A stretch of 64,000 nucleotides of DNA, from the NCBI RefSeq assembly GCF_032118995.1, contig NC_092669.1, positions 2,727,501 through 2,791,500 on the forward strand, given 5' to 3'. Positions 63,753 to 64,000 of this stretch are shown in pieces; position 1 is the stretch's first letter, and each line of letters opens with the position of its first letter. A program made the translations under genes and the position numbers. This DNA comes from Asterias amurensis (taxonomy: Eukaryota > Echinodermata > Asteroidea > Forcipulatida > Asteriidae). The notes under the pieces are model-generated. The model saw nothing but the letters and a program-made list of their open reading frames with translations, did no database searches and was not told the origin of the DNA.

Positions 63753-64000
63753 GTAAGAAAACGTATACTCTTCCACGTTCGCTTCCGTCAAATCGATAAA
63801 ACTCGGTTGCAAACCCTGAGCAAGTTCGAGTGTGCACAATGGTTAACTAAAGGTTGACCATTTTGACTCGAACCCAGGCTGGTTGACCATTGGTTGACTA
63901 CTGTGGTCGACCATTTGGAACCAGCCTCGAGCCCATGGTTTCTTCACTGGTCCCAACAGCATGTTCCATTCTAACATGTGTTAAGCGCAGAGGGGAACCA

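Noticed and set aside
1-64000. CRISPR arrays, operons or other prokaryotic features
   Set aside because: Repeats are dispersed and palindromic, without regular spacers. Genes are spliced and codon-dense operons are absent.
1-64000. Retroviral, LTR or other capsid-bearing elements
   Set aside because: No long open frame with reverse transcriptase, integrase, capsid or envelope motifs and no long terminal repeats were seen. The mobile DNA here is MITEs and SINEs.

Overview
This is AT-rich metazoan nuclear DNA packed with introns and short transposons. The interspersed repeat families, an F-type lectin joined to a PAN/apple domain, and a small DRAM gene family suggest a marine invertebrate deuterostome. 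An echinoderm such as a sea star or sea cucumber is most likely (inference; no taxon-specific gene settles it). Only spliced host genes are seen, with no prokaryotic genes and no retroviral or Polinton-like element. Exons were found by reading both strands for family motifs bounded by splice sites in compatible phase.

Left half (about 2.5-31 kb): three DRAM/TMEM150-family genes, encoding six-pass membrane proteins. Two lie in tandem on the minus strand (2517-12722 and 15601-22048, 8 coding exons each) and one on the plus strand (24707-30757, 6 coding exons). Coding exons of exactly 68 and 178 bp occur in all three, and 54-bp and 50-bp exons in both minus-strand genes, so they are paralogues by duplication. 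The minus-strand pair share an extra intron in TM1 that the plus-strand gene lacks. Characterised DRAM proteins act at lysosomes/endosomes in autophagy.

Right half (about 39-64 kb): a plus-strand array of secreted F-type lectin genes. The first is complete (39045-43590: signal sequence, fucolectin domain, PAN domain). The second (55325-57522) has lost the core of the lectin by fusion of two exons. The third (59760 onward) runs off the window. They probably bind fucosylated glycans outside the cell, in recognition or defence.

Elsewhere: introns and intergenic DNA hold at least a dozen families of short non-autonomous DNA transposons (MITEs), many able to form hairpins, plus two tRNA-derived SINE families, a tandem satellite of about 200-bp units and a recent tandem duplication. 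The most common MITE (called M1 here) has more than 20 copies, and a long-hairpin family (called FB) has seven. Several families are nested precisely inside others, which exposes their target sites (TTAA/TA for most, TTA for one). Two families with different ends share a conserved internal core. Regions 12723-14369, 22501-24697 and 43591-55324 contain no gene I can support beyond weak candidates.
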